DNA from: Pseudoalteromonas luteoviolacea
GTDB lineage: Bacteria > Pseudomonadota > Gammaproteobacteria > Enterobacterales > Alteromonadaceae
Assembly: GCF_000814765.1 (NCBI RefSeq)
Contig: NZ_JWIC01000007.1
Coordinates: 186,001-250,000 of the forward strand
DNA length: 64,000 nt
Direction of reading: 5' to 3'
The translations under genes and the position numbers were made by a program. How positions within the stretch are numbered: position 1 is the first letter of the stretch; the number at the start of each line of letters is the position of its first letter. This document shows, piece by piece, positions 25,285 to 36,707 of this stretch. The notes below the pieces were generated by a model, which did no database searches, was not told the DNA's origin, and worked only from the letters and a program-made list of their open reading frames with translations.

Positions 25285-26559
25285 TTCCCAGTCTTCATTT
25301 ACTTGCTGCGCATATTGATTCGCTTTTTGTATCAGAATGGTAAACAGTGGAGGCAGGGCGGTTATGCAATGTTCTTGAAAATTCATTGACCGTCTGTCGC
25401 CTCTCATATGTGCGTAAGCTAACACTTGTGCACAGCTTTTAGCATATTGTTCAAAGCCATTTTTGTGTGCTGCACGCTTGCCCAAGGTGATATGCTCAGG
25501 ATCAATACCGACTCGTGCATGATGACGAGAACGTACCAGCCAGTGGACACCCTGCCAAAGCGCGTCATCAATGATTAAATCAGGTCTACGCTGCATTTGT
25601 CGTTGGCAGTTGACCGTTAAGTGGGCATGGTTGAGGCGATTTATTGGACTTAAATCTTTAAAGTAGTGCAAAGGAGCTGCCAGTGTTTGCTGTTTGACTT
25701 CGACAATATGGTAAAGCGCCGGTGTATGCAGATCTTTGGGGCCTACCAGCAAATAAAAGCGCTTTAAATGGTTGCTGCCTGTGCCTGCATCTAACCTTTC
25801 AACACAGTCAATGATATCGTCGTCGACATAGGGCCTGAATTGCTCTATAAGATTGGTTCTAATATCGCTGTGAATGGGTTCAAACTTTAGTGGATCAAGT
25901 TTAAACCGCAATGGCACTGAAGTGAGTTCGACGTCTTTCGCTAAGGTACTTTTGACATTAAATGCCGAGCCACCTACCAACCGCTGCAAGCCTTTTTGCC
26001 AACGCTTGTGCAATATATGGTCTTTGTCGAAGTCAGTCAACGCGCTTTGGCTATTATTCTCACCACGTAAAGACGCTTCGCAAGTTGCAACATAATGCGC
26101 TAAAAATTCAGTTTGAGCTTGTGGTATACGCTCTGTTAATACCGCAGGCTTTTGTTTGATGTTCATCGAGTCAGTCGACTCTTTAATTTCAAGTCCGGTT
26201 TGTTGCGCTAAGTTTAAACTGACTAAAAATCGGAAAATATCCCAAATCGCATGACCGATACAGGCATCATCGAAGTCATTTGGGGTGAATACCAGTGTTT
26301 CACCATGAGAGCCCTCTTCGCTTAAAAAACCGAAGTTACTGGTATGACAATCTCCCATTATCGTGGTGACTGGAATATCGTAAACAGAGGCTGGCAGATC
26401 AATCAACCCGTCAAAAATGTCACTGTACATCAGTGGTGCAGTGCCGCGGAAAAAATGAAATGCGCTTCCTGCCATTTTTTCATGCTTGTTTAACTCTAAT
26501 GATGGCACCATACCGTCATGGCGTTCAAAGTAAGATGTTAGTAGGTTTTCACGATTCAT
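25261..26559 (-). CDS. DUF2252 protein with a kinase-like fold
   Basis: A 432-residue uncharacterised protein. HFFRGTAPLMYSD and TIMGDCHTSNFGFLS followed by FTPNDFDDACIGHAIWDIFRF resemble the catalytic HGDxxxxN and metal-binding D of aminoglycoside-phosphotransferase-type kinases, and the family is grouped with the protein-kinase fold as I recall it. It starts one base after the ppk2 stop and is the third gene of araC-ppk2-DUF2252. The substrate is unknown. The linkage to a polyphosphate kinase makes a phosphotransfer role attractive but unproven. Confidence 0.85.
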   Translation of the reverse strand: MNRENLLTSYFERHDGMVPSLELNKHEKMAGSAFHFFRGTAPLMYSDIFDGLIDLPASVYDIPVTTIMGDCHTSNFGFLSEEGSHGETLVFTPNDFDDACIGHAIWDIFRFLVSLNLAQQTGLEIKESTDSMNIKQKPAVLTERIPQAQTEFLAHYVATCEASLRGENNSQSALTDFDKDHILHKRWQKGLQRLVGGSAFNVKSTLAKDVELTSVPLRFKLDPLKFEPIHSDIRTNLIEQFRPYVDDDIIDCVERLDAGTGSNHLKRFYLLVGPKDLHTPALYHIVEVKQQTLAAPLHYFKDLSPINRLNHAHLTVNCQRQMQRRPDLIIDDALWQGVHWLVRSRHHARVGIDPEHITLGKRAAHKNGFEQYAKSCAQVLAYAHMRGDRRSMNFQEHCITALPPLFTILIQKANQYAQQVNEDWELFKALRK

Positions 26560-26560
26560 T

Positions 26561-27391
26561 TTACGTCCTCTTGTGCTTTATTCCGAGTTGTTGCTCTGCA
26601 AGCGCTACAATATTTGCGTCTATTGGAGGTGGTTCAATCTGCATATCTTTGCTCAATGCTTTAGTAAGCGCTTTGAGTACTTCCACACGAGCAAACCATT
26701 TATGATCGCCAACAATGACCGACCATGGTGCGCCAGAGGTATGTGTTTTTTTAAACATATCATCGATGGCCGCTTCATACTCAGTGCGTTTGTTTCTATT
26801 TCTGATATCTTCTTCGGTTAATTTCCAACGTTTGTAAGGGTTATTTAACCGTTCAGAGAATCGTTTCAGTTGCTCGTCACTACTTATATGTAAAAACAGT
26901 TTTATGACTTTAATGTTATCGTCGAGCAAAAGCTGCTCAAATTCATTGATTTCACGATAAGCGCGTTGCCATTGTGCATCTGACGCATAACCTTCAATTC
27001 GTTCTACTAAGACTCTGCCGTAATAGGAGCGGTCAAATATAGTTAGAGTGCCTTGTTTAGGAAGTTTATTGAAGAATCGATATAAATAATGCCTGCCTTG
27101 CTCATCGTCTCTGGGTGCGGCAATCGGGTAAACTTGGTAGCCACGGGGATCGAGTTTTTCAGTAACGCGGCGGATTGCGCCACCTTTTCCTGCTGCATCC
27201 CAGCCTTCAAAAACGATAACAGCTCTTTGCCCTTGGTGGTAATAGGCTTGCTGAACATGAAGTAACTCATTTTGCCAATATTTAAGCGCCTGTTTATACG
27301 CTTTTTTATTATCAATAGCTGGATATTCATTGATGTGTTTTAAAGAGGGGGACTGTGTTGTTTGTTGATTATCTATATCAATTTGGCTCAC
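26561..27391 (-). CDS. ppk2: Polyphosphate kinase 2
   Basis: A 276-residue PPK2: makes nucleoside triphosphates or diphosphates from polyphosphate, or the reverse. Walker A is FEGWDAAGKGGAIRR. Walker-B/lid residues: FDRSYYGRVLVERIEG. Other landmarks are DPRGYQVYPIAAP, FFNKLPKQGTLTIF, KLFLHISSDEQLKR and RNKRTEYEAAIDDMF. It is a single-domain (class I-like) enzyme of normal length. It overlaps the upstream araC-type gene by four bases (ATGA) and is one base from DUF2252, so all three are translated together. Confidence 0.94.
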   Translation of the reverse strand: MSQIDIDNQQTTQSPSLKHINEYPAIDNKKAYKQALKYWQNELLHVQQAYYHQGQRAVIVFEGWDAAGKGGAIRRVTEKLDPRGYQVYPIAAPRDDEQGRHYLYRFFNKLPKQGTLTIFDRSYYGRVLVERIEGYASDAQWQRAYREINEFEQLLLDDNIKVIKLFLHISSDEQLKRFSERLNNPYKRWKLTEEDIRNRNKRTEYEAAIDDMFKKTHTSGAPWSVIVGDHKWFARVEVLKALTKALSKDMQIEPPPIDANIVALAEQQLGIKHKRT

Positions 27392-28158
27392 ATTGATATC
27401 CTCTGTTTATATTGCTTTGGCGTTATGCTCATCACTTTTTTAAATTGCCGCGTGAAGTGAGATTGATCAGTATATTCAAGTTCATAAGCTATATCAGTTA
27501 AAGAGCATGTTGGTTTTTGTCTGAGTAAGTTTCTTGCTTTCGATACTTCCACAAGGGTTGCATACTCTTTAGCCGTCATGCCTAACGCTTGGTCAAAGGC
27601 TCTTTCTGCACGTCGGCTATTAATATGTAGGGTGTCATAAATATCAGCCAGCTTTATTGATCTCGGTGATAGTTGGATCTCTTTGGTAATGGTTTCGAGT
27701 AAGCTCGATTGTGGCTCGTAGCGCGTTTTAAAACGTTGTTCGAGCCATTGAGAAAGAAATATTATTTTCTCTTTTAGAGTGTACTCACTCTGAGTTATTT
27801 TTGTCATTAAACTTTGGCAATTTGAAACCACATCCAAAAGCTCGATGCACTGATTTTTTGTCTCTTTTAATGGCATAGTCGTAAAGCTTTTGGCCCCTAG
27901 AGGTGTCAGTCTGACGCCGATGAGATTTTGCACTTCATTTTGAAAATACCACATTGTTGTTTTAGTTTGCGGACCGATAAAATAGGCTCTATTAGATAGG
28001 TTAGTCTCGTTCATTTTCGATTTGCCTGAAGCAACAAATAATACCGATATGTACCCATCACTATGTAAAGCTTGGGGTAATAAACGATGGGTGTTGGCAT
28101 ACCAGAAGTTAATAACAAAGGGGCTGAGTTTCGCTGGGGGAGGTAAAATAGTATACAT
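27388..28158 (-). CDS. AraC-family transcriptional regulator
   Basis: A 256-residue regulator. The N-terminal ~110 residues (SPFVINFWYANTH, SVLFVASGKS, LIGVRLTPLGAKSF) look like the DUF6597 ligand domain. The C-terminal domain has two helix-turn-helix motifs, ending with the signature LTDIAYELEYTDQSHFTRQFKKVMSI (second HTH, written here in two parts: LTDIAYELEY and TDQSHFTRQFKK). It is the first gene of the araC-ppk2-DUF2252 operon and so probably controls it. Its inducer is not known. Confidence 0.9.
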   Translation of the reverse strand: MYTILPPPAKLSPFVINFWYANTHRLLPQALHSDGYISVLFVASGKSKMNETNLSNRAYFIGPQTKTTMWYFQNEVQNLIGVRLTPLGAKSFTTMPLKETKNQCIELLDVVSNCQSLMTKITQSEYTLKEKIIFLSQWLEQRFKTRYEPQSSLLETITKEIQLSPRSIKLADIYDTLHINSRRAERAFDQALGMTAKEYATLVEVSKARNLLRQKPTCSLTDIAYELEYTDQSHFTRQFKKVMSITPKQYKQRISM

Positions 28159-28245
28159 GCTGCCCTCATCCTTGTAGGTTGCGTTAAACTAGAAGATTAT
28201 TTAATAGGTTATATTTTTAAATTTATCTCTTTAATTTATCTGGCG

Positions 28246-28273
28246 CAATAAAAAAGCAGCCATAGGCTGCTTT
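28246..28273 (-). terminator. Terminator after the ast operon
   Basis: A 9-bp stem (AAAGCAGCC / GGCTGCTTT), loop ATA, then on the minus strand TTTTTTATT. It lies about 46 bases after the DUF1338 stop. Confidence 0.88.
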
Positions 28274-28318
28274 GGGTGTTTAAGTTAGTTTACTTCAATT
28301 CATAACAACACAGGATGT

Positions 28319-29122
28319 TTATCTAGCGTTGGTACTTTCGAAGATTTTATCTGCAGAAGCCGCTACGAAGCCCGTATACAATTCACCGTCAGGTTTGTTG
28401 TAACGAAGGGCAAACTCGTAGAAGCAACTTGGGATTTCAAATTTGCCGTCAGAGAATTCAACAGGGTGGTGATCAGCAAGTGTAGAAGATTGCTCAAGTA
28501 GTACTTCAGGTGAGCCTTTGATTTCACCACCAGATGTATTTAGAGAGAAACCTGCATCTTTAAGTGCTTGGTTTACTGCTTCTATGGTCTCAAAATTAGC
28601 GAGGTAATTGATGTTTACCGTGAAGTGGTTTGCACGGTAACCCCAAGCTGACATCCAAGCTGCGTATTCACTTTCAGCAAGTAACTTTTTATAGGTTTCA
28701 TGGCTCACTTGCCAGTGCGTACCAGAGTACAAGAAGTTTTCTGCAGTAACGGCACTTTCGTCGATACTATCAATCATTTGGCCAACGATTGCTTGAAGTT
28801 CATCTGAGCACTTTTCTAAAAGTAGTTCAGAGATGAAAACTTTTGGCTTACTTGGATCGCTGTGCTCATAGTGCTTCGCATACAATTTCTTAGCTTCAAA
28901 GTGGTATTCACCACACTCTTTGTAACCAACAGCTTTGAAATGTGCAGCCAGCTTTTCTAAACCAATTTTTTCATGATTGAAAGTACGTAGTGCAATGTGG
29001 TCGTTGATGACATCGTCTTTTTGAGTTGAACCTAATAGCTCGTGTACTTTTACAGCAGATGGAGTAACTGCTAAATAGTTGCTCCAAAGGTTCTCAAATA
29101 AGCTATCTACATTGTTGTGCAT
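28319..29122 (-). CDS. DUF1338 (YdcJ/HglS-like) putative 2-oxoacid dioxygenase
   Basis: A 267-residue protein of the DUF1338 family, distantly related to YdcJ/HglS, a metal-dependent 2-oxoadipate dioxygenase/decarboxylase in lysine catabolism. Likely metal-binding segments are INDHIALRTFNH (His), HFTVNINYL (His) and IPSCFYEFALRY (Glu). The protein is shorter than HglS (about 460). It lies 71 bases after astA on the same strand and is read here as the third gene of the arginine-catabolic operon. The neighbourhood suggests a keto acid made from arginine or ornithine as substrate; that is inferred. Confidence 0.85.
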   Translation of the reverse strand: MHNNVDSLFENLWSNYLAVTPSAVKVHELLGSTQKDDVINDHIALRTFNHEKIGLEKLAAHFKAVGYKECGEYHFEAKKLYAKHYEHSDPSKPKVFISELLLEKCSDELQAIVGQMIDSIDESAVTAENFLYSGTHWQVSHETYKKLLAESEYAAWMSAWGYRANHFTVNINYLANFETIEAVNQALKDAGFSLNTSGGEIKGSPEVLLEQSSTLADHHPVEFSDGKFEIPSCFYEFALRYNKPDGELYTGFVAASADKIFESTNAR

Positions 29123-29193
29123 AATGACAATTCCTTAATATAACGGCTTGGCCGCGTTGTAAATGTTACGACAAAGCACGACGTATTTAATTG

Positions 29194-30219
29194 TTATAAA
29201 ACAAATCCACTGATCTTATCACCTTGCTTTAACTGCAATGCTTCTGCCGTTTTTGAGGTGATTGTGAATGTTTGTGTATGTTCATTCCATACTACCGCAG
29301 TAGTAAATGTGGCTCTAAATTGCGCTAGTTGGCCATTGGATAGCGCCCAGGTTGTTTCACTGTGGGGTAGCTCTTCAGCGATATCTAAAGTCCCGTTTTG
29401 AGTTTCCCGTACAGTCCGGATATTTTCTATTCTTGCTTCCACCGTTGGACCTGCATCAAACAAGTCAACATATCCCCTGTGCTCAAAACCTTCTTTTTGC
29501 AGCAAACGCAGCGCAGGTTTTGTTTTTTCATGCACATGGCCAATGACTGCTTGGGCCTCTGGGCTGAGTAAGTTAGCGTAAATAGGGTACTTCGGCATTA
29601 ATTCAGAAATAAATACTTTGTCACCTAGGCCTACTAGGTGGTCGGCTTTTGGGAACTCAATGCTGAAAAAGTGTTCTTGTAGCCACTGCCAAAATGGACT
29701 GTGTCCATGTTCGTCGCTTACACCACGCATTTCAGCAATGACTCGGTCACTGAAGCGTTCAGCATGTTCAGCCATGAATAAAAAGCGGATACGCGACAAG
29801 AAGCGACCAGCTAATCCGCGCCTAAATTGCTCACGCAGAAATAAAGTACAGATCTCAGAACTACCCGTGTAATCATTGCAAATCGATAAAATATCAACAG
29901 TATTGTATACATTTAGAGTGCTGGAGTGATGAACCGTTTTACCCTGATGATAATGGTACAAAGGTACCTGCATACCCACTGCTGCCTCAATGGCTGTCGT
30001 TCCACTGATCTCGCCTGTTTCTAAATCTTCGAGTACAAATAAATACCCTTCATCGATAGGGGTACTTAATGACTTGCTAAAACTTTCTTGAGAACGCTGT
30101 ATTTTACTTTCCAATAGCTCGTCGTCGACAGGCAATGATGTAAAGCCATGTCCTGATTCTACTGCGATGTTTTTTAAAGCAGCAAAGTCTTTGCTGCTAA
30201 TAGGTCTAAGTACTTGCAT
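29194..30219 (-). CDS. astA: Arginine N-succinyltransferase
   Basis: First enzyme of the arginine succinyltransferase pathway: L-arginine + succinyl-CoA to N2-succinylarginine. It has 341 residues. The family start MQVLRPISSKDFAALKNIA is present, then SGHGFTSLPVD, EQFRRGLAGRFLSRIRFLF, HSPFWQWLQEHFFSIEF, FISELMPKYPIY and RHGYVDLFDAGPTV-like (EHRGYVDLFDAGPTVEA). It is intact and lies 37 bases after astC. The rest of the pathway (astB, astD, astE) is not in this stretch. Confidence 0.96.
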   Translation of the reverse strand: MQVLRPISSKDFAALKNIAVESGHGFTSLPVDDELLESKIQRSQESFSKSLSTPIDEGYLFVLEDLETGEISGTTAIEAAVGMQVPLYHYHQGKTVHHSSTLNVYNTVDILSICNDYTGSSEICTLFLREQFRRGLAGRFLSRIRFLFMAEHAERFSDRVIAEMRGVSDEHGHSPFWQWLQEHFFSIEFPKADHLVGLGDKVFISELMPKYPIYANLLSPEAQAVIGHVHEKTKPALRLLQKEGFEHRGYVDLFDAGPTVEARIENIRTVRETQNGTLDIAEELPHSETTWALSNGQLAQFRATFTTAVVWNEHTQTFTITSKTAEALQLKQGDKISGFVL

Positions 30220-30256
30220 AAAAATATCATTTAGGGCGACGAGTCGCCCATAAAGG

Positions 30257-32038
<1,782 letters not shown>

Positions 32039-32042
<4 letters not shown>

Positions 32043-33952
32043 TTGGCTTTGGGCAACCATACACTCGTCCCAGTGGTGGCAATGTGGTTGACATTGCCTT
32101 TAAGTACTTTATCGCCAACATTGCGTGAGGTCTCTGGGCGACTGACTAGGTAACCTTGCACACAACAAATACCCATATCTTTGACCAACTCAAACTGATC
32201 AAGTTGTTCAACACCTTCAGCAACGATTTTAAGTCCTAACTGTGCACCAAGCTCACTGATTGAGTTTAAAATTTTGAAGTATTTAGGGTTGTCTTTTGCC
32301 TGTGAAATAAAGAGTTTATCAATTTTAATTACATCTATCGGTAAATCAGCCAGTGTACTTAAAGAGCTAAAACCCGTGCCAAAATCATCAATTGCAATCG
32401 TTACACCTGCACTACGACAACGCTCAAGCTGAGCAATAATTTCATCGCTTGCTGTGATTAACGTTGACTCGGTGATTTCGATCATTAACGAGGTTGCGGG
32501 CAACCCTGACTTTTCAAGTGCTTCTAAAACCCAATCATAAACAGGGCGATGTTTAAGTTGAATACCAGACACATTCACAGAGATTTTTACTTTTTTCATC
32601 CCCGCATTGTGCCAGGCAGACATCTGTCGGCATGATTCAAGTAAGATCCAATCTCCTAACTCTAAAATTAAATTTGATTCTTCTGCAATGGGGATAAACT
32701 CAGATGGTGGAATTAACCCCTCAATAGGGTGGTGCCAACGGGTGAGGGCCTCGAAATAATCTATTGAGCAATCTTCAACATGGACAATAGGCTGGAAAGA
32801 CAGTTGAAAATTTTGAGAGGCAATCGCAAGTCTCAATTCTTCTAATAAATAGTGATAGCGTCTAATCTTGTTCCCCATTTCCGGAGAATATACTCTGAAT
32901 ATACCCCGACCATCTGTTTTAGCACGGTACATTGCGACATCAGACATTTGTAACAGGGCATTCGGCGTGGATGCGCTATCTGGGAATACTGCAATACCGA
33001 TACTGGCACTTATTTTTACAAGCTTGTTCCCAAGTACAAAATCGCGCTCTATTTCGCTAAGAATAGTTTGTGCTATCTCAGTACAAAAGCTAGTGTCATT
33101 CAAATTAGGCACAAATATAGAAAACTCGTCACCGCCTAAACGAGATAAGTTTTGGTCTAAGCCATGCACTGGGTGAGCGTCATTGAGTTTAAATTGTCTA
33201 ACCACTTGCTCAAGCCTTCCAGAGACTTGGATCAATATCTCATCACCAAAGCTATGGCCAAAAGAGTCATTAACCTGTTTAAATCCATCCAAATCAATAA
33301 ACAGCAATCCACACTTTGACTTGCTTTGATCTGCAATGGTGAGTTGCTCACTGATATGTTCAATATATGCATGTCTATCTATGAGCTTAGTGAGCTTATC
33401 TTGATAAACGTGACTGTCTGATTGTATTTTTATGCGTTGTAAGTTGTCACTTAAAGATTGCACTGCGTAACAAATTTGCGTAACTGGGCCACCTGAATGC
33501 AGCTCTTTATGTTTGATATCAAGCCCATTAAGTAATGCATTGAGATCTTTATTAATCGCATTAAGTGCGTCTAACTGCGTTTGTTCACGCTTATTGCGCT
33601 TTTGCTGGGTAATAAAAAATAGTACAGCGAGTATGCATAGCATGAGTAACGTGGGCGATGACCATACCAGTTTAAATATGCTGGTGGTGGGTACAACCTG
33701 ATACTGAGTAGGTTGCTTAGTGATAACAACAAATGTGTGGTTATCTACTTTGATGAATTTTTGGTCGTAATAGACGAAATGATACCAAGGAGAGGTTTTC
33801 TCTATTTGCTCTATATTTTTGGTTTGCGTGTGTAAAGAGAGAAGCCCGGATTGCGCATTCAGGACGTGTTTAGCAAAAGTCAGATTTGCAGCAATACCAA
33901 TTACTACAACACTGACAACAGCATAAGCTAAATTTTTTAAAACATTCTGCAT
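32039..33952 (-). CDS. Membrane GGDEF-EAL protein (cyclic-di-GMP turnover)
   Basis: A 637-residue protein with an N-terminal transmembrane helix (residues ~7-27) and a second at ~95-112 flanking a small periplasmic sensor region. A GGDEF domain (~175-340, LSRLGGDEFSIF intact) and an EAL domain (~360-620) follow. In the EAL part the catalytic landmarks are intact: YFEALTRW, IEITES, IDDFGTGFSSL, VIKIDKLFI, VAEGVEQ and QGYLVSRP. Both activities, diguanylate cyclase and phosphodiesterase, look possible. Signal is unknown. It is divergent from the glycogen operon. Confidence 0.94.
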
Positions 33953-34409
33953 GATTTACACAATCCAAAATTAACCGAAAACCGGATCCTTCATGTTCCT
34001 GTAGTATACATCAATTTGACTTCAGGGATGACAACCTTTTACACGCTTTTATTTACAAGTGCAATTATCAAAATTATTTCAATTTAATTTAGGGACAATC
34101 ATTTACACTTCTCTGAGCAAGATCAAATATCAATATAATTCACTTTACACGATAATGATTCTTATCTACTTTTTTAAGTCATTGGCCTAATTATTGCTCA
34201 AATTCAGATGGGCATTAAAAAGCAATGGGCTTACTGTCCAAAAATGTACTTTTCTGGTGCAAAATTTTGCTGTATTGCACTGTAGTGAGGCGTACAAGGT
34301 TATTTTATGTACTAAACTATTCTCACAAAGCGTGTTCGTGTAGCGATATATTATACGACATAGTTTTGTGGCAAGGAACACCAACCAAGTTAGGTTTTTG
34401 GAGCCAAAA
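33953..34409. other. Control region between the GGDEF-EAL gene and the glycogen operon
   Basis: A 457-base gap with no supported gene. It must hold both divergent promoters. A partly palindromic GATAATGATTCTTATC (34151-34166) looks a little like a Fur-type box, but I do not regard it as convincing. No clear sigma-70 pair, riboswitch or RNA is visible. Confidence 0.55.
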
Positions 34410-34712
34410 ATGTTAACAAAACGTTTTTTTAAAACGAAAAACGAAGCTGAAATCACATTTGAGTTTTCTCACCCTGAAGCAAAAAAAGTAGAGCTTGTTG
34501 CAGAGTTCAATGATTGGCAGCCTCTTAACATGAGATTCAACAAAAAAGAGCAGCGATTTAAACTCAAGCACAGGCTGCCTACGGACAAGCAATTTCACTT
34601 TCGATATTTAATCAACGGCAACCAATGGGATAACGACAACTGTGCTGATGGTTATGCTGCGAATGGTTTTGGCAGCGAAAACAGCATTGTTGATACGCAA
34701 AGATTGGCTTAG
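34410..34712 (+). CDS. Small stand-alone glycogen-binding (CBM48/isoamylase-N) protein
   Basis: A 100-residue protein that consists almost only of an early-set Ig-like module: TFEFSHPEAKKVELVAEFNDW (written in part: KVELVAEFNDW), KLKHRLPTDKQFHFRYLING and WDNDNCADGY. This is the carbohydrate-binding module 48 found in branching enzymes and in the AMPK beta subunit. The tryptophan of FNDW and YLINGNQW are likely sugar-stacking residues. I chose ATG 34410, preceded by GGAG, over 34368. It is the first gene of the glycogen operon, six bases before malQ, so its role is probably to bind glycogen or recruit an enzyme. Confidence 0.85.
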   Translation: MLTKRFFKTKNEAEITFEFSHPEAKKVELVAEFNDWQPLNMRFNKKEQRFKLKHRLPTDKQFHFRYLINGNQWDNDNCADGYAANGFGSENSIVDTQRLA

Positions 34713-34718
34713 TCGCCA

Positions 34719-36707
34719 ATGGAAGGATTACAGCAACTTTTTTATCTTCATGGTATTGGGTTTGATTTTGTTAAATACGATGGAGAGCATGTCGTTTTTG
34801 ACAATTTAACTAGGCAAGCTGCACTTGAGTGCTGCGGTGTCAATCTTCATGATCCGCAGACCATTGAAAATTTGAACTTCGAGTTGGATATTGCACCTTG
34901 GACGAGAGTCGTTGAAGAAGTTACTTTATGTAGTAGTGAGTCAGGTAAATTTTTGCTCAAGATCCATGAATCTTTTAAACACTCAATGGTGGGCATAAAA
35001 GCACAAGCTGCAGGTATCGATACAACGATTTTACTCAGTGCGTGTGAGGAGGTCGGTGAGTATATTCACAACGGCGAGCGCTATATCGGAGTTGATGTTG
35101 TTTTGGGCCAATTACCCATTGGCTATTTTGATATGACACTGGAAGGCGCTTTTGGTGAAGTCTCATCAGAGCTGTGGTCAGTGCCTAAACATTGCTACAA
35201 CCCATATTATAATGACAGCAACAAAAAACCACTTGGGATATCTTTACAACTCTATACACTCAAAAGCGACCGAAATTATGGCATTGGAGATTTTGCTGAT
35301 TTAAAGCAACTCATTGATTTATTCGCTTTGCAAGGAGGTGATTTTGTTCTGCTAAATCCACTTCATTTGCTGTTTTCAGATAGTCCAGAAGAAGCCAGCC
35401 CATATAGCCCGTCTCACCGTTGCCTCATAAACCCTTTGTATATTGCCCTTGATGATATTGAGCAGACTGTTGGCAATGATTGTACGCAGCGATTCACGTC
35501 GACGGCCGATGTCGGGTCGGGCAGGGTGACCTCAAGCAAGTTTATTGACTACACTAAAACGTCAAATTTGAAATATAAGCTGTTTGAGCGATTGTATGAA
35601 TGCTGGTTAGAAAGCCCCTATAGAATGGATTGTTTCAACCAGTTTATTGATGAAAAGCAAGTCATATTAAACGGCCTAGAATTAAGTCGTTTTGAATGGT
35701 TCTTGCAATGGCTTTGCTCGGAGCAGTTGGCCAGTTGTCAAGCTTTGTGTATAGCAAAAGGAATGGAGATCGGGCTGGTTAATGATTTAGCAGTTGGGTG
35801 CACCGGAGGGGGGGTAGAGTTTGGTTGTTACCAGTCTTGCTTTACTGAAAAAGCAAATATTGGCGCACCGCCTGATCCATGGGCAGAGCAGGGCCAAAAC
35901 TGGGGGATGCCAGCACTAAACCCAATCAGAATCAAGCAAAACAAGTTTGCTTATTTTAAGTCGCTTGTCCGCTCTAACCTGAATCATGTTGGTGCATTAC
36001 GCATAGATCATGTCATGTCATTGAGACGGCTGTGGTGGTGTTTTAACAGTGAAGGGCGAGATCTTGGTTGTTATGTTTATTATCCATTTGATTATCTTTT
36101 GGCAATACTCAAAATTGAATCGCACTTGCATCATTCTCTTGTAATAGGTGAAGACTTGGGTGTGGTACCACCAGAGGTAACTCAGGCGCTCCACGAATCC
36201 GCTATTTTTGGGAATACGCTATTTTATTTTGAAAAGAATCATGAGGGAGAGTTCAAGGCGACTGAAGAACTTAGGGAAAATGCGTTAATTATGGTTGCCA
36301 ATCATGACGTACCACCTTTTCATGGCTGGTGGACGGAAAAAGACATTGATATCAAGTATGAGTATGGGCTGGTTGACAAACATCAATCCCATCACCAAAA
36401 ACATGCTCGTACAGTAGAGAAACAACGCTTAGTCAAGTGGCTTAGTGAGCACGATGGAGCTGATTTTGATATGAGCGCAGATAGTCAAGATGTCTACAGA
36501 GCTGTCATGCAGATATTGGCTAAAAGCCCGAGTAAGTTGTTGGCTATTCAGCTAGATGATCTGGATTCGCAAGCGTTTCCCGTAAATATACCGGGTACGA
36601 ATAAGGAGTATCCGAACTGGCGTCGCAAATTAAATCATGAACTTGATGAATTATTCGAATTTAATAAAAACTTTATTCAGCATCTCAATGCAACCAGGAA
36701 GCAATAA
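34719..36707 (+). CDS. malQ: 4-alpha-glucanotransferase (amylomaltase)
   Basis: A 662-residue GH77 enzyme that disproportionates maltodextrins left by GlgP and GlgX. The catalytic segments are ALRIDHVMSLRRLWW (nucleophile Asp), VIGEDLGVVPPEV (acid/base Glu) and MVANHDVPPFHGWW (third Asp). The first ~140 residues are a beta-rich N-terminal domain, as in long bacterial MalQ. PGTNKEYPNWRRKL near the end is the usual C-terminal signature. It overlaps glgB by one base (TAATG), so translation is coupled. Confidence 0.95.
   Translation: MEGLQQLFYLHGIGFDFVKYDGEHVVFDNLTRQAALECCGVNLHDPQTIENLNFELDIAPWTRVVEEVTLCSSESGKFLLKIHESFKHSMVGIKAQAAGIDTTILLSACEEVGEYIHNGERYIGVDVVLGQLPIGYFDMTLEGAFGEVSSELWSVPKHCYNPYYNDSNKKPLGISLQLYTLKSDRNYGIGDFADLKQLIDLFALQGGDFVLLNPLHLLFSDSPEEASPYSPSHRCLINPLYIALDDIEQTVGNDCTQRFTSTADVGSGRVTSSKFIDYTKTSNLKYKLFERLYECWLESPYRMDCFNQFIDEKQVILNGLELSRFEWFLQWLCSEQLASCQALCIAKGMEIGLVNDLAVGCTGGGVEFGCYQSCFTEKANIGAPPDPWAEQGQNWGMPALNPIRIKQNKFAYFKSLVRSNLNHVGALRIDHVMSLRRLWWCFNSEGRDLGCYVYYPFDYLLAILKIESHLHHSLVIGEDLGVVPPEVTQALHESAIFGNTLFYFEKNHEGEFKATEELRENALIMVANHDVPPFHGWWTEKDIDIKYEYGLVDKHQSHHQKHARTVEKQRLVKWLSEHDGADFDMSADSQDVYRAVMQILAKSPSKLLAIQLDDLDSQAFPVNIPGTNKEYPNWRRKLNHELDELFEFNKNFIQHLNATRKQ

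Noticed and set aside
34151..34166. GATAATGATTCTTATC as a Fur box upstream of the glycogen operon
   Set aside because: Only the outer GATAA/TTATC pair is palindromic, and no iron genes are next to it; AT-rich DNA yields such matches often.
33953..34367. Short open frames on both strands in the glycogen control region
   Set aside because: Low-complexity, no family match, no ribosome-binding site, and they overlap each other on both strands.
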